From contig USCI01000002.1 of the NCBI GenBank assembly GCA_900553255.1, positions 1 to 64,000 of the forward strand: 64,000 bases of DNA, in the 5' to 3' direction. Below the pieces are notes generated by a model that saw only the letters and a list, made by a program, of their open reading frames with translations, did not search any database and was not told the DNA's origin. This DNA comes from an uncultured Oscillospiraceae bacterium. Lineage in GTDB: Bacteria > Bacillota > Clostridia > Oscillospirales > Acutalibacteraceae. Positions 8,208 through 17,273 of the stretch are shown piece after piece; the first letter of the stretch is position 1, and each line of letters starts with the position of its first letter. The position numbers and the translations under genes are program-made.

Positions 8208-9400
8208 TCTCCTGCCTCCGCCGCGGGAACGCCGGGATGCCACGGGAAATGCTTGAGCATGACAAGCGGCTCGCACAGGCTGGTGTTTTTGACCACAACC
8301 CCCTTCGCCGCCGCGTCATAGGAGACAAAAAACTCGTCCGCGCTTGCCTGGCCGTACCGCAGCATGCAGGCCGTCTCCGCCTGGAGACCGTTGATGGTGC
8401 CCTGCCCCTGCGTGAGGATGCAGCCATAGGGCGTATCGTCCCGGATTACCGCTTCCGCCCCCGGATAAACGGTCAGTTCCTTGGCGGCGATGTACGGATT
8501 GCCGTAGGCAACCCATTTTTCGCAGTGAGCATCGTCCTGTGTACAGATGACCGGCGGGCGGAAGAAGTGCCGGCGGTACTCCGGATCCACATTTTTCTCC
8601 CAGTCCATCAGGCTGATGACGTAATCCAGGTCCTGCTGCCTGTCAGGCGGGCAGTTCTCCACCAGCATCTCATATGGGTAAATCTCGTTTTCCACAACGT
8701 TTTCGTATACCGAATTGACGTCGCTGTTCCACTGTGGTTCGTAGGTCAGATACGACCCCGGCGCATGCACGACGCCCGGCGCGGTATACCAGCCGGTACC
8801 AAGCTCGATGCGGTAGGCGCGGGACAGCTCGGTGATGCGGGTGTCCCTTGCTGTATAGCCGGCCAGCCGTTCCCTGACCTGTTCCTTGGTCACCTCCGGC
8901 GAAAAACCAAAATAGGTGTACGGCGATGTGCCCGCATAGTTGTTGAGCTGAGGCGGATAGTAGTACGCCTCCGGCTTGCCGATGCGGCCAACCCGGGCGG
9001 CATCCTCGAAGCCCAGATGCAGATGGTGGAACAGCGGCCCTTCGTAATCAAAGAATTTGGAATACATCGGCCAGGTGCCGTAGCGCTCCATCATGGCATC
9101 GCCGAGCAGGTCGGCCCCCAGCTGCTCCACAAAATCCTTGAGCGCCACCTTGCCGTCTTCCACCGGGACATAGCTCATCCCCTCGTCGGGCGCAGCCTTC
9201 GGCCCGTTCATGCAGCAGATGATGGAAGAAAACCACCTCTCCTTGATCGAACCGCGCTCGGTGCCCAGCGCAAAATAGTCGTCCGGATGCAGCCGCAGCC
9301 GCCGTCCCGCCGTACCGAAGCGCCGCGGCACAAAAACCGGCAGCAGCCGCAAAATCCCGCCGTTTTGCTGCAGATACGCTTTCAATTCCTGTCTGTTCAT
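8204..9400 (-). CDS. Cupin sugar isomerase-like protein resembling type I phosphomannose isomerase
   Basis: A 398-residue cytoplasmic protein. FHHLHLGFED near residue 125 and GKPEAYYYPPQLN near 143 resemble the metal-binding and KPE motifs of type I mannose-6-phosphate isomerase. GVVHAPGSYLTYEPQWNSD resembles its AGTVHAL...QQNSD segment. The protein therefore looks like a metal-dependent aldose-ketose isomerase with two cupin folds. The ATG at 9400 has AAAGGAG eight bases before it. It heads the operon with the epimerase and kinase, suggesting it converts a pentose or rare sugar into the ketose the kinase uses. The specific substrate is not assignable. Confidence 0.65.
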   Translation of the reverse strand: MNRQELKAYLQQNGGILRLLPVFVPRRFGTAGRRLRLHPDDYFALGTERGSIKERWFSSIICCMNGPKAAPDEGMSYVPVEDGKVALKDFVEQLGADLLGDAMMERYGTWPMYSKFFDYEGPLFHHLHLGFEDAARVGRIGKPEAYYYPPQLNNYAGTSPYTYFGFSPEVTKEQVRERLAGYTARDTRITELSRAYRIELGTGWYTAPGVVHAPGSYLTYEPQWNSDVNSVYENVVENEIYPYEMLVENCPPDRQQDLDYVISLMDWEKNVDPEYRRHFFRPPVICTQDDAHCEKWVAYGNPYIAAKELTVYPGAEAVIRDDTPYGCILTQGQGTINGLQAETACMLRYGQASADEFFVSYDAAAKGVVVKNTSLCEPLVMLKHFPWHPGVPAAEAGE

Positions 9401-9836
9401 GCTGCTTTCTCCTTTTCGGTCCGGTAAACTCTGCCCCCCGGCGGAACGCCGGCACCTGTGTTTTTGTCCGGCACAGACGTGCAATGCCCCTGTGCCGCTG
9501 TCTCATACATACCATAAAGCCGGGCAAAAAAGCAGACCGATTGTTGCGGGAAACAGGCAAGAATTTTGCCGTGATTTTTGTGTGCGCGATTCAGCCGGGG
9601 GGATATTGTCCCATGGGCATCCGGAGGCTTTACCGAAAACGATCAAAAGCCTGGACACCGGCAGCTCCCAAGCGGGAGGTAAAGCCTCCGGTGCCTGCCG
9701 CGCGCCGTTTTGGGCTGTCGCCGGGTTTTGGCAGCAGGGGGCTGCCGGGCTCCGCTGCTGCACACCCCCGCCTTATCCCGCTTTGTTTTTTCTGTTCCCT
9801 TTCTTTCCCTTTGGATTGTTCGGACACAACCGCCGC
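9401..9836. other. Intergenic leader region with several inverted repeats
   Basis: No gene is supported here. Near the cupin gene the minus-strand leader could fold CCGGCG/CGCCGG (9438-9452) and CGGCACAG/CTGTGCCG (9469-9497). A perfect 14-base inverted repeat, CCGGAGGCTTTACC at 9621-9634 and its complement at 9678-9691, encloses 43 bases. No clear promoter for the leftward operon was recognised. Confidence 0.5.
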
Positions 9837-9890
9837 AAAAAAAGCAGAAGGCGCGGCTCCCATGAAGGGAACTGCACCTTCTGCTGCTTT
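9835..9890 (-). terminator. Intrinsic terminator after the AraC gene at 9974
   Basis: On the minus strand an 11-base stem, GCAGAAGGTGC (9874-9884) pairing with GCGCCTTCTGC (9844-9854), is followed by seven T. It separates the regulator from the cupin operon downstream, so that operon needs its own promoter. Confidence 0.8.
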
Positions 9891-9973
9891 CCGGCGGCCC
9901 AGCACCGCCCGCAGATACACAAGCCATACGGCCAGCCTGTCCCGTGAGGGAGGGCTTTATCGCCATTTCCTTT

Positions 9974-10858
9974 TTAACGCGATGTTTTTCCTGCTCCTGT
10001 GCGGTTTTCCGCCGAACGAAGCCAGCGCCGATAAGCGGCAGCCGACATGCCGGTTTCCCGCTTGAACAGGCTGTTGAAGTGGGAGGGATTGTCATAGCCC
10101 ACATACTGGGCGATATCCTGTATGGACATTTGGGTGTCCGCCAGCAGCCGTTTGGCCTCCTCAATGCGCCGGCCGATCAGGTAATGGATCGGCGAATAGC
10201 CGGTTTCCTCCTTGAAAATATGGGACAGGTAAAAGCGGCTGATATAATGGGCGCCGGCAATATCCTTGAGCTGCAGCGACTCGGTAAAATGGTTGTCGAT
10301 ATAGGATTTAACCTCACTGATGATCGGCGACCCCGACTCCTCCGGCCGTTTGCCGTCCGCCAGGCCGAGCAGACGGAGAAGATACGCCGAAATCACCCGC
10401 AGATACCCTTCGCAGATGAGTGCGGTGTCGTCCCGCGCATCACGGCATTCGCTGTACACGCCTTCCATCAGGGTAACCATGCGGTCATATAATGGCCCGG
10501 TGTGCAGCACCGGCTGCTGCCGGATCCGCTCGGCCGCACGTGCCTCCATCTCCGGCGTAAACAACCGCAGCGCCGCACAATAGTAGGTCTCCCCGCCGGC
10601 ATGCTGCGGGTACAGCTCCTCGTGTTCAATGCCCCGGCCGAACAGGATCAGATCGCCGGCCTTGACGGTATACGGCTCCCCGTTAATGGTGAACGCCGCA
10701 TGCCCGCCGGTCATCAGCACCAGCTCGGTAAACAGCTCGTGGCTGTGTGCACGGATAAAATAATCCCCGCCGCGGCAGTTGACGTGTCCGGTATACATCA
10801 GCACCGGCGGCTCAAAAATGCCGGCCGTCGTACCCACGGCATGGGCGGCAATGTTCAC
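9974..10858 (-). CDS. AraC-family transcriptional regulator with cupin sensor
   Basis: A 294-residue regulator. Residues about 25-110 are the cupin sensor (AHSHELFTELVLMTGGHAAFTINGE). The last 100 residues are the double helix-turn-helix (YISRFYLSHIFKEETGYSP, VGYDNPSHFNSLFKRETGMS). I choose the GTG at 10858, which has AAGGGGGAAG upstream. An ATG at 10900 would lie almost on the predicted transcription start, because TATAAT sits only nine bases before it. The gene precedes the cupin/epimerase/kinase operon in the same direction but is cut off from it by a terminator. It likely controls that operon or the epimerase-containing operon on its right. Confidence 0.92.
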   Translation of the reverse strand: MNIAAHAVGTTAGIFEPPVLMYTGHVNCRGGDYFIRAHSHELFTELVLMTGGHAAFTINGEPYTVKAGDLILFGRGIEHEELYPQHAGGETYYCAALRLFTPEMEARAAERIRQQPVLHTGPLYDRMVTLMEGVYSECRDARDDTALICEGYLRVISAYLLRLLGLADGKRPEESGSPIISEVKSYIDNHFTESLQLKDIAGAHYISRFYLSHIFKEETGYSPIHYLIGRRIEEAKRLLADTQMSIQDIAQYVGYDNPSHFNSLFKRETGMSAAAYRRWLRSAENRTGAGKTSR

Positions 10859-10908
10859 ACGGGCTTCCCCCTTTCCCCGCGCCCCCAAAGGGGGCCTCAT
10901 CTGTCCTG

Positions 10909-10937
10909 ATTATACGGTATCCGGCGGCAGCCGTCAA
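10909..10937 (-). promoter_or_regulatory. Near-consensus sigma-A promoter for the AraC gene
   Basis: Read on the minus strand, TTGACG (10932-10937) and a perfect TATAAT (10909-10914) are 17 bases apart. The expected transcript starts close to 10902, leaving a leader of about 45 bases before the GTG at 10858. Confidence 0.8.
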
Positions 10938-11097
10938 GGCAGCCCGCCCTGTGCTGGTGCCGGAAAATCCGGCTCCCGGCGGACAGCCCGCGTCCGGTGG
11001 TGCCGGTTATCCGCTGGCGGACGAAACCTCCCCAATCCACATGCCTGGTGTATGTGATGACGCTCCTCACGCAGGTATAGCCGGCCGGTGGACAGAG

Positions 11098-11127
11098 AAA
11101 GGGGCGGATATTCTCGTCCGCCCCTTT
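11098..11127 (-). terminator. Stem-loop ending operon A
   Basis: A perfect 11-base stem (AAAGGGGCGGA / TCCGCCCCTTT) with an eight-base loop lies 12 bases past the epimerase stop. The following T-run on the minus strand is short, so it may act partly as an mRNA 3' stabiliser. No other candidate terminator is seen for the long operon. Confidence 0.65.
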
Positions 11128-11138
11128 GCTGTACTGGG

Positions 11139-11876
11139 TTATTTGGCTGCCTGCCGGAGATTCTCCAGGCTCATCCGCACCGCCTCAAGCGGGTCGCCGA
11201 TAGGCTGGTCCATCTCGACAATGCCCCATGGAATGCCCATTTTGTCACCCTGCCGGACAATGCTCATCACATCCACCGTGCCGGTCATCAGGGTGGGATT
11301 CGGATCCTCATGGGTAACCGGATCCTTGTCGAGCATATCCTTCAGGTGCACAAGCACAATCCGGTCGGCGTATTTGGCCATCAATTCCGCAGGGTCATAG
11401 CCCGCGAACTTCACCCAGTAGGTATCCAGCTCAAATTTCAGTTCCGGGCAAAGCTCCATCAGCCGCTCATAGCGGCCGTCCACGAACTCAAAATCGTGGT
11501 TGTGGTAGGACAGCTCGATCCCGGCCGCGGCCAGCGTCTTCTGGATGCCGTTGATCATATCAGCGGTTGCCTCAATATTCGCGGAACTCAGCCGCTCCGG
11601 ATCCATCCACGGCAGGGTAATCCGTGTCATACCGAGCTCCCCGGCGATACGGATCCATTTGTCCGCGTCCGCCTGTAAATCCTGATAGCCGATATGCGCG
11701 CTGATCACGGTCAGCCCGTTTTTGCGCACCTCCTGCACCATTTCTTCCGGCGTCAGATCGCCGAACCCGGCGAGCTCCACACCGGTATACCCCATCTGCG
11801 CGACCTGCTCGAGGGTCTTTGCCATCTGTTTGTCGGTCAGCTGCCGCAGGGTGTACATCTGCAGCCCGTATTCCAT
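11139..11876 (-). CDS. Sugar phosphate isomerase/epimerase (AP-endonuclease-2-like TIM barrel)
   Basis: A 245-residue cytoplasmic TIM barrel of the xylose-isomerase-like superfamily: QMYTLRQLTD, GYTGVELAGF, SAHIGY, LSYHNHDFEF, FELDTYWVKFAG and VHLKDM supply the usual metal-binding His, Glu and Asp positions. It probably isomerises or epimerises a sugar released from imported glycan. AGGAGA precedes the ATG at 11876. It is the last gene of the eleven-gene operon A, 26 bases after the TIM-barrel gene at 11903. The exact reaction is unknown; many relatives act beside Gfo/Idh oxidoreductases. Confidence 0.85.
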   Translation of the reverse strand: MEYGLQMYTLRQLTDKQMAKTLEQVAQMGYTGVELAGFGDLTPEEMVQEVRKNGLTVISAHIGYQDLQADADKWIRIAGELGMTRITLPWMDPERLSSANIEATADMINGIQKTLAAAGIELSYHNHDFEFVDGRYERLMELCPELKFELDTYWVKFAGYDPAELMAKYADRIVLVHLKDMLDKDPVTHEDPNPTLMTGTVDVMSIVRQGDKMGIPWGIVEMDQPIGDPLEAVRMSLENLRQAAK

Positions 11877-11902
11877 ACCGTTTCTCCTACTTGGTTTGGT
11901 TC

Positions 11903-13816
11903 TTATTTCTTCTTGAGAATTACCAGCGTCACCACAACCACGCCGATCAGGAACACGCCGAGGCAGACAAGCACGATAATCACCGGCACCATGCTGCCCT
12001 GACTGCCGTCCGCCGCGGATGCGCCGCTGGCCGGCGCGGATTCCTCCGGATCCGGCACACCGCTGAGACCCACATAGTCGATGTATACCCCGTCCCCGCT
12101 CATTCCCTGGATAACCAGTGTGGAACCGGCCGGCACATTGAGGGTTGCGCTCATGTCCGTATACGTCTCGGTCGCCTTAAGCTCCAGCTCAACGCTGTTT
12201 TTCCCGTTGACCGTCAGCCGGATCCGGCTGTCCGCATCCGCACGGTAATGCACCCGGACCCGGGCGCCGCCGCGGATGCCCTGCATCGTCACGGTATCCC
12301 CTTCGCCGGTCAGCCCGGCCACCGCCTTGCCGTTGGAGGCGGCGTCATCGGTGACCACCTCCGCCTTTCCGGCGAGCACGCCGTTTTCCGTCTCCAGCTG
12401 CGGATACGCGCCAATCACGTCCAGCGTCACTGCGCCGCTTTCCAGCTGGACGCGCAGGTTGGCGCCCTTAACCACCGTCTGGGAGAGGTAAACCGTCGTG
12501 TAGTCTGCCGAGGCAGGCAGCGTAATCTCCTGCTTTTTCTCATCGTCGATATACAGGCCTACCACCGCGTCGGCGGCCGCCTTGTAGGTCAGGCCGATTT
12601 GGTTGAGCGCCGTGCACTCATAAAAGGCAATACCGTCGCCGGCCGTCGTCAGTTCCACCGCCGTCTGGCCGGAAGCTGTCTCATCCGCAACCGCGGCGGT
12701 GCCGCCGACACGGTATCCGGTTTCCGCCTCCGCCTGGCCCTCCAGCGGATACACCAGGCTCCAGTCCATCACCGCCGGCGGGTTCCCCTCTTCCTTGTAG
12801 AGGTTGTACCCGAAATACAGCCAGCCCCGGAATTCGTCGAACTGCTCATAGAAGTCCAGGGTTGCCTTCATGGCCTTGATTTTGGCTTCCTTGTCCTTGA
12901 CCAGGCCGGCGGTCTGGTTCGGCACAACGCCGTCGTTATACTCCAGGGTATGGAAACCGCTTTCAATCACCAGCGGCTGCCCCGGGTACTGGCTGAGGTA
13001 GGTATTCATCGAAATTGCCAGCCGATTGGCGTTGATCAGCTCTTCACCGGATGCGGATGCATCCGGCAGCTTGCTGCTGTTGACCGGATAGGAGTAGTTG
13101 TTCATGAAATACCCGTCCGCACCGGACGAGATATACGAAGGCGTCTGGAAACCGTTGTCCCAGCCATAGAAAACGCTCAGGTACAGCTGTGCATCGGCAA
13201 AGCCATAGGAGGCGGTGGTCTCGCGCATCCGCCTGACAAACGCCTCAGCGTATTCCACCTGGCGCTGCTTCGACTGCGCACCGTTGATGCCGCCCTCCAG
13301 CTTTTGCTGCACCTGCGGATCATCAACCGGCATATTCAGCGCAAAATACGCCACCTGCTGGCGCTTGCCGTCGCCGCAGACATACTCAATGAGCTTCTGG
13401 TAGGTGTTGAAAACATAGTCAAGGTCAGAAACCTGGAACGCAAAGGTATCGCTGTACGCTTCGATGCGCACCACAACCTTCATGCCCAGCCGGGCAAGCT
13501 CTTCAAACAGGAAATCCTTGTTCTCGTTGCTGTCCCCGCTGTCAAAGCCTTCCAGGCCGTAGATGTTCAGGGTGTTGATATTGTACACATACTTCATGTT
13601 TTCGAGCTCGCGGGTAATCCAGGCGTGTACATCGCCGTCCTTCTTCAGATCCAGCACCGCGCCGCTGAAAAAGGTATCCGGCTCCACATAGGTTTCGTAC
13701 GGGGTCATCTCTGTAACCGGCTGTTCGGTGGCCGCAGCCACACCGGGGCCGGGAACCAGCAGAAGCGCGCTCATCAGCGCAGCCAGCCCTCCTGCCAGAA
13801 GACGTTTCCTCATCAT
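11903..13816 (-). CDS. Surface-anchored TIM-barrel protein with beta domains (uncharacterised glycosidase-like)
   Basis: A 637-residue exported protein. Residues 1-30 are a signal peptide ending near GVAAA. Residues about 40-365 form a barrel-like domain with VVVRIEAYS, YFALNMPVDDP, SGADGYFMNNYSYP, VIESGFHTLEYN and GYNLYKEEGNPPAVMDW. Residues about 380-580 look like one or two beta-sandwich binding domains. A hydrophobic helix and a KKK tail anchor the C terminus. It is a close paralogue of the next gene (13889), 15 bases away, indicating tandem duplication. The start is uncertain: I use the ATG at 13816, with AAAGGA upstream. The barrel, aromatic patches and conserved Glu/Asp suggest a glycoside hydrolase, but I do not recognise the family. 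Confidence 0.75.
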   Translation of the reverse strand: MMRKRLLAGGLAALMSALLLVPGPGVAAATEQPVTEMTPYETYVEPDTFFSGAVLDLKKDGDVHAWITRELENMKYVYNINTLNIYGLEGFDSGDSNENKDFLFEELARLGMKVVVRIEAYSDTFAFQVSDLDYVFNTYQKLIEYVCGDGKRQQVAYFALNMPVDDPQVQQKLEGGINGAQSKQRQVEYAEAFVRRMRETTASYGFADAQLYLSVFYGWDNGFQTPSYISSGADGYFMNNYSYPVNSSKLPDASASGEELINANRLAISMNTYLSQYPGQPLVIESGFHTLEYNDGVVPNQTAGLVKDKEAKIKAMKATLDFYEQFDEFRGWLYFGYNLYKEEGNPPAVMDWSLVYPLEGQAEAETGYRVGGTAAVADETASGQTAVELTTAGDGIAFYECTALNQIGLTYKAAADAVVGLYIDDEKKQEITLPASADYTTVYLSQTVVKGANLRVQLESGAVTLDVIGAYPQLETENGVLAGKAEVVTDDAASNGKAVAGLTGEGDTVTMQGIRGGARVRVHYRADADSRIRLTVNGKNSVELELKATETYTDMSATLNVPAGSTLVIQGMSGDGVYIDYVGLSGVPDPEESAPASGASAADGSQGSMVPVIIVLVCLGVFLIGVVVVTLVILKKK

Positions 13817-13888
13817 CCTGAAAACCATTCCTTTCTTCCGCATGTACGGGTCATCTGTCGTTGGGAATGCCATTGATCCGGGCGCCGG

Positions 13889-15301
13889 TTATCCCGCCGC
13901 CTTGGCCTTGTGCCGCAGCACCAGCCAGAACGCCGTCAGCCCGCCGAGCACCGCCGTCAGCCCGCCGAGCACGCCCAGCGCAATCTTGGTAGCCAGCGGC
14001 ATACCGGCGGCCTGCTCGACTCCGCTGCTCTCATCCGCACCCGATTCCGTTCCCGCCGGGGCGCCCGTATCCGTTCCGGAGGACGTCACATCGCCCTCCC
14101 CGCCGGATATACCCGGCTCTGTCCCGGCCGTGCTGCCGTCCGCAGAGGAAGTGGTGCCCGCCCCGCCGGTGGTATTGCCGCTCGTGGTGCTGCCGTCTGT
14201 GGGGGCGTCTGTGGAGGCGTCTGTGGGTGCGGAAGGCTCTGTCGTGGTCGCCCAGTCGTCGCCGCCCGGATAATTGAGGGTCCAGTCCATCACCGCAGGC
14301 GGGTTGCCCTCCTCCTTGTACAGGTTGTACCCGAAATACAGCGCACCGCGGAAGTTCGGCACCACCTCGCGGTAATAATCGATCGTCGCCTTGATGGCAC
14401 GGGCCTTTGCCGCCCGGTTAGCCACCAGGCCGGCGGTCTGGTTGGGCTTTTTGCCGCCGTTGTATTCCAGTGTGTGGAAACCGAATTCCACCACCAGCGG
14501 CTTATCCGGATAATCCCTGAGGAATTTGCTCACCGAAATGGACAGCCTCGCCCGGTTAATCAGGTCGGCATCCGATGCGGTTTCGTCCGGGATGCTGTTG
14601 TCGTTCTTGGGGTAGGTGTAGTTGTTCATAAAGTAGCCGTCCGCCCCGGCGGAGGCATAGGACGGGATTTTGAAGCTGTTGTCCCAGCCATAGAAAATGC
14701 TCAGGTACATCTGCGCGTCGGTGAACCCGCGCTTGGCGGTTTCCTCCCGCATGCGCTTGACAAACGCCTCGGCATAGGTCACCTGGCTTGCCACATAATT
14801 ATCCGAATTGAGGCCGCCGGTGTTCTGCTGCACCCGGGGGTCGTCGACCGGCATGTTCAGCGAGAAATACGCCACCTGCTCCCGGTGCTCGGGCTGGCAG
14901 ACGAGGTCAAGCAGCTCGTCGTACACATCAATGATATACGGCAGGTCCGCCTCGCGGAAGGCAAAATCCTGGCTGTACGCTTCAATGCGCACCACCGCCT
15001 GCATACCGAGCCGCTTGAGCTCGTCAAACAGCCTCTCGGTATACCGGAAGCTTTCGAGGCCATACAGGTTGACCGTATTGATGTTGTATTCGTTTTTCAT
15101 GGTGGTGAGCTCGCTGGTGATCCAGGAAGCGACATCGCCGTCCCGTTTGAGCTCGAGCATCGCTCCATTGTAAAAGGAATCCGGGGAAACCATCTCCTCG
15201 TAGGGGGCCATCGGACTGAGGGCACCCGCGGGCATGGCGGAAAGCCCCACACCCAGAACCGCCGCTGTCGTAACCATAGCTGCAAGACCTTTCTTAAACA
15301 T
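13889..15301 (-). CDS. Surface-anchored TIM-barrel protein, tandem paralogue
   Basis: A 470-residue exported protein. The signal peptide ends near MPAGA. The barrel domain (about 30-355) aligns throughout with the neighbour at 11903: VVRIEAYSQDFAF, AYFSLNMPVDDPRVQQ, ADGYFMNNYTYP, VVEFGFHTLEYN, FGYNLYKEEGNPPAVMDW. Instead of beta domains it has a 75-residue Thr/Ser/Gly linker and a C-terminal membrane helix with a basic tail, displaying the barrel on the surface. It lies 44 bases after the MalG-like gene. The conserved acidic residues in IEAY, EFGFHTLE and YKEEG are candidate catalytic or binding positions. Function is inferred only from fold and context. Confidence 0.75.
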   Translation of the reverse strand: MFKKGLAAMVTTAAVLGVGLSAMPAGALSPMAPYEEMVSPDSFYNGAMLELKRDGDVASWITSELTTMKNEYNINTVNLYGLESFRYTERLFDELKRLGMQAVVRIEAYSQDFAFREADLPYIIDVYDELLDLVCQPEHREQVAYFSLNMPVDDPRVQQNTGGLNSDNYVASQVTYAEAFVKRMREETAKRGFTDAQMYLSIFYGWDNSFKIPSYASAGADGYFMNNYTYPKNDNSIPDETASDADLINRARLSISVSKFLRDYPDKPLVVEFGFHTLEYNGGKKPNQTAGLVANRAAKARAIKATIDYYREVVPNFRGALYFGYNLYKEEGNPPAVMDWTLNYPGGDDWATTTEPSAPTDASTDAPTDGSTTSGNTTGGAGTTSSADGSTAGTEPGISGGEGDVTSSGTDTGAPAGTESGADESSGVEQAAGMPLATKIALGVLGGLTAVLGGLTAFWLVLRHKAKAAG

Positions 15302-15345
15302 AAATTTGACTGCCTTTCCGGCCTGTGTCTGCCGTCGCTTCCGGC

Positions 15346-16329
15346 TTAACCCACAATGCCTGAACGTTCAAAATTTTCCACAAAGAACTTCTGTGCCGCC
15401 ACAAATACCAGCATCAGCGGAGCAACGGCCAGCAGGGAGGCCGCGTTCTTGAGGATGGAGGTATAGGCGGGATCATCAACATAGGCACCGGTGATAATGG
15501 TAATCATATTGTCGATCCGGTAAAGGTTGCGGGAGATGAAATCGAAGTCGGGGGTCAGGATCGCCGCATAAAACTCGTCATTCCACTGCCATACAAAGGA
15601 GAACACCGCAATGGTCACCAGAATCGGCACCGCGTTGGGCAGCATGATGCGGTAAAATGTCTTGAACGGCGAAGCACCGTCCACATGGGCCGCTTCCTCC
15701 AGCTCGGTGGGCATATTGCGGAAGAACTGGGTCATCAGATAGATATACAGGCCGTTGCGCACCCCTACACCGCACAGCGAGCGGATGAAAATCGGCCAGT
15801 AGGTGTTGATCAGGCCGACCCTGCCGGTAAGCAGCTCGACCAGGCCGAAGGGGTTGAAAAAGCGCGTCTGGGCATACATGCCCATCATGTAGGTCTGCGG
15901 CGGCACCACAAGGGTGAATACCGCAAGAACAAACAGCAGCTTGGACCCGGGAAACTTCAGCTTGACAAATGCATACGCGGCCAGGCAGCAGGAAAACATC
16001 TGCAGCAGCGTGCATACCACGCAGGTGAACAGCGTATTCACGAACGCCGTCGGGTATCGCATCGCGTTAAAGGAAAAGGCGAAGTTGTCGAGGGTAGGAT
16101 TTTTCGCGATCCAGCGCACCGCCACATCGTTCATATCCGAGCGGCTCATGATGGAAACGCTGAGCTTGACGATCAGCGGATAGATAATGATGAAGGAAAT
16201 CCCGATGACCAGCATCATCCGCATCAGCTTCCAGACGAAGGCGCGGCTTTTGCTCGCCGCCAGCCGGTAGACGCGCTGTCTTTCGTCCGCGTCATGCATG
16301 CTCCGTTGCAGCGTATTGGTAAACTTCAT
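15346..16329 (-). CDS. Carbohydrate ABC transporter permease, MalG-like (pair II, operon A)
   Basis: A 327-residue membrane permease. After an N-terminal basic segment the first helix is followed by YPLIVKLSVSIMSRSDMNDV; the EAA loop is EEAAHVDGASPFKTF. The C terminus ERSGIVG matches the MalG-like proteins at 94 and 52164. The ATG at 16329 is supported by AAGGAGGTG nine bases upstream; the longer frame to 16431 is not. It is 14 bases after its MalF partner and precedes the two TIM-barrel genes. Together with 16344 it forms the second importer channel of operon A. Confidence 0.94.
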   Translation of the reverse strand: MKFTNTLQRSMHDADERQRVYRLAASKSRAFVWKLMRMMLVIGISFIIIYPLIVKLSVSIMSRSDMNDVAVRWIAKNPTLDNFAFSFNAMRYPTAFVNTLFTCVVCTLLQMFSCCLAAYAFVKLKFPGSKLLFVLAVFTLVVPPQTYMMGMYAQTRFFNPFGLVELLTGRVGLINTYWPIFIRSLCGVGVRNGLYIYLMTQFFRNMPTELEEAAHVDGASPFKTFYRIMLPNAVPILVTIAVFSFVWQWNDEFYAAILTPDFDFISRNLYRIDNMITIITGAYVDDPAYTSILKNAASLLAVAPLMLVFVAAQKFFVENFERSGIVG

Positions 16330-16343
16330 AAAACCGCACCTCC

Positions 16344-17273
16344 TTACCTCTTGTCGTAGGTGAATACCAGCCGCGAGCCGATCAGGGCCACCAGGCCGAG
16401 GATCACCGCAATCAGGGCAAAATATACCCATGACATCGCCGCCGATACGTCATACATCATGCTGGTCATGAGCTCCTGTGTCTGCACGACGATGGGATTG
16501 TTGTAGGCGGTGAAGGAATCAATGATGGAATAAATCACGCACAGCAGCAGGGAAGAGCTCGCCATCGGGAAGGTGATCAGCCAGAATTTTTCCCAGCCGC
16601 CGGCCCCTTCCACATACGCCGCCTCATAAAGCGAGGGGGAAATGGACTGCAGCGCCGCGAGCATAATCAGGATCTGCACCCCCGACAGCGAGACGATCTG
16701 GAAGACCTGATCAACCACCGAGGTAAGAAAGCTGACAAATTCCTCCGGCAGGCCGAATTGCTGGATGAACTCAGCAAGCTGAAAGGACTGCAGGAAACCC
16801 TGCGAAGCCTCGATGCTCTTGTAGGAGGAGCTCTGCATCGCCTGCTGCATCACGTCGCCGGAATCCACCTTAAGCATGGCGCTCGACGCGTAAATGATCG
16901 GCAGGAAGAAAATCACCCGTGCAATGCTGCGCCCGGGAAATTTCTGATTGATCAGGATCGCACAGAAGAAGCTCATGAACACGATAATCGGCACGGTCTT
17001 GCCCATGTTCACGAACGCATCGACCAGGTTTTTCGTATAGTTCGGATCCTCACGGAAGGCATAAACAAAATTCTGGAATCCAATCCATTCCATATGCAGG
17101 CCGGTTCCCCGTGCGACCGACACATCCGAAAACGCCATAAACAGCGACTGGCTCAGCGGCACCAGGAAAAGAAAAACAATCCCGATAATCACCGGCAGCG
17201 AAAACACAAATCCGGTCACCGCCTTCTGCCGGTTGATCTTGCGGGAATAATAGCCATGATCCAGGCCCTTCAT
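16344..17273 (-). CDS. Sugar ABC transporter permease, MalF-like (pair II, operon A)
   Basis: A 309-residue permease with about six helices, EAA loop EAAYVEGAGGWEKF, and the same extended extracytoplasmic insert as 1096 and 53173. The start overlaps the DUF5696 gene stop by four bases (ATGA), with GGAGG nine bases upstream. This tight coupling to a DUF5696 protein recurs at 54062, where the gap to the permease is four bases. That suggests the DUF5696 protein works directly with this channel, perhaps as its substrate processor or receptor. Confidence 0.94.
   Translation of the reverse strand: MKGLDHGYYSRKINRQKAVTGFVFSLPVIIGIVFLFLVPLSQSLFMAFSDVSVARGTGLHMEWIGFQNFVYAFREDPNYTKNLVDAFVNMGKTVPIIVFMSFFCAILINQKFPGRSIARVIFFLPIIYASSAMLKVDSGDVMQQAMQSSSYKSIEASQGFLQSFQLAEFIQQFGLPEEFVSFLTSVVDQVFQIVSLSGVQILIMLAALQSISPSLYEAAYVEGAGGWEKFWLITFPMASSSLLLCVIYSIIDSFTAYNNPIVVQTQELMTSMMYDVSAAMSWVYFALIAVILGLVALIGSRLVFTYDKR

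Noticed and set aside
10859..10900. Upstream ATG start for the AraC gene at 9974
   Set aside because: It would fall almost at the predicted transcription start and lacks a ribosome binding site; the GTG at 10858 fits better.
11819..13876. Long open frame on the plus strand opposite the surface TIM-barrel gene
   Set aside because: It lies wholly antisense to a well-supported gene, has low-complexity Arg/His-rich translation and no ribosome binding site; a GC-rich shadow.
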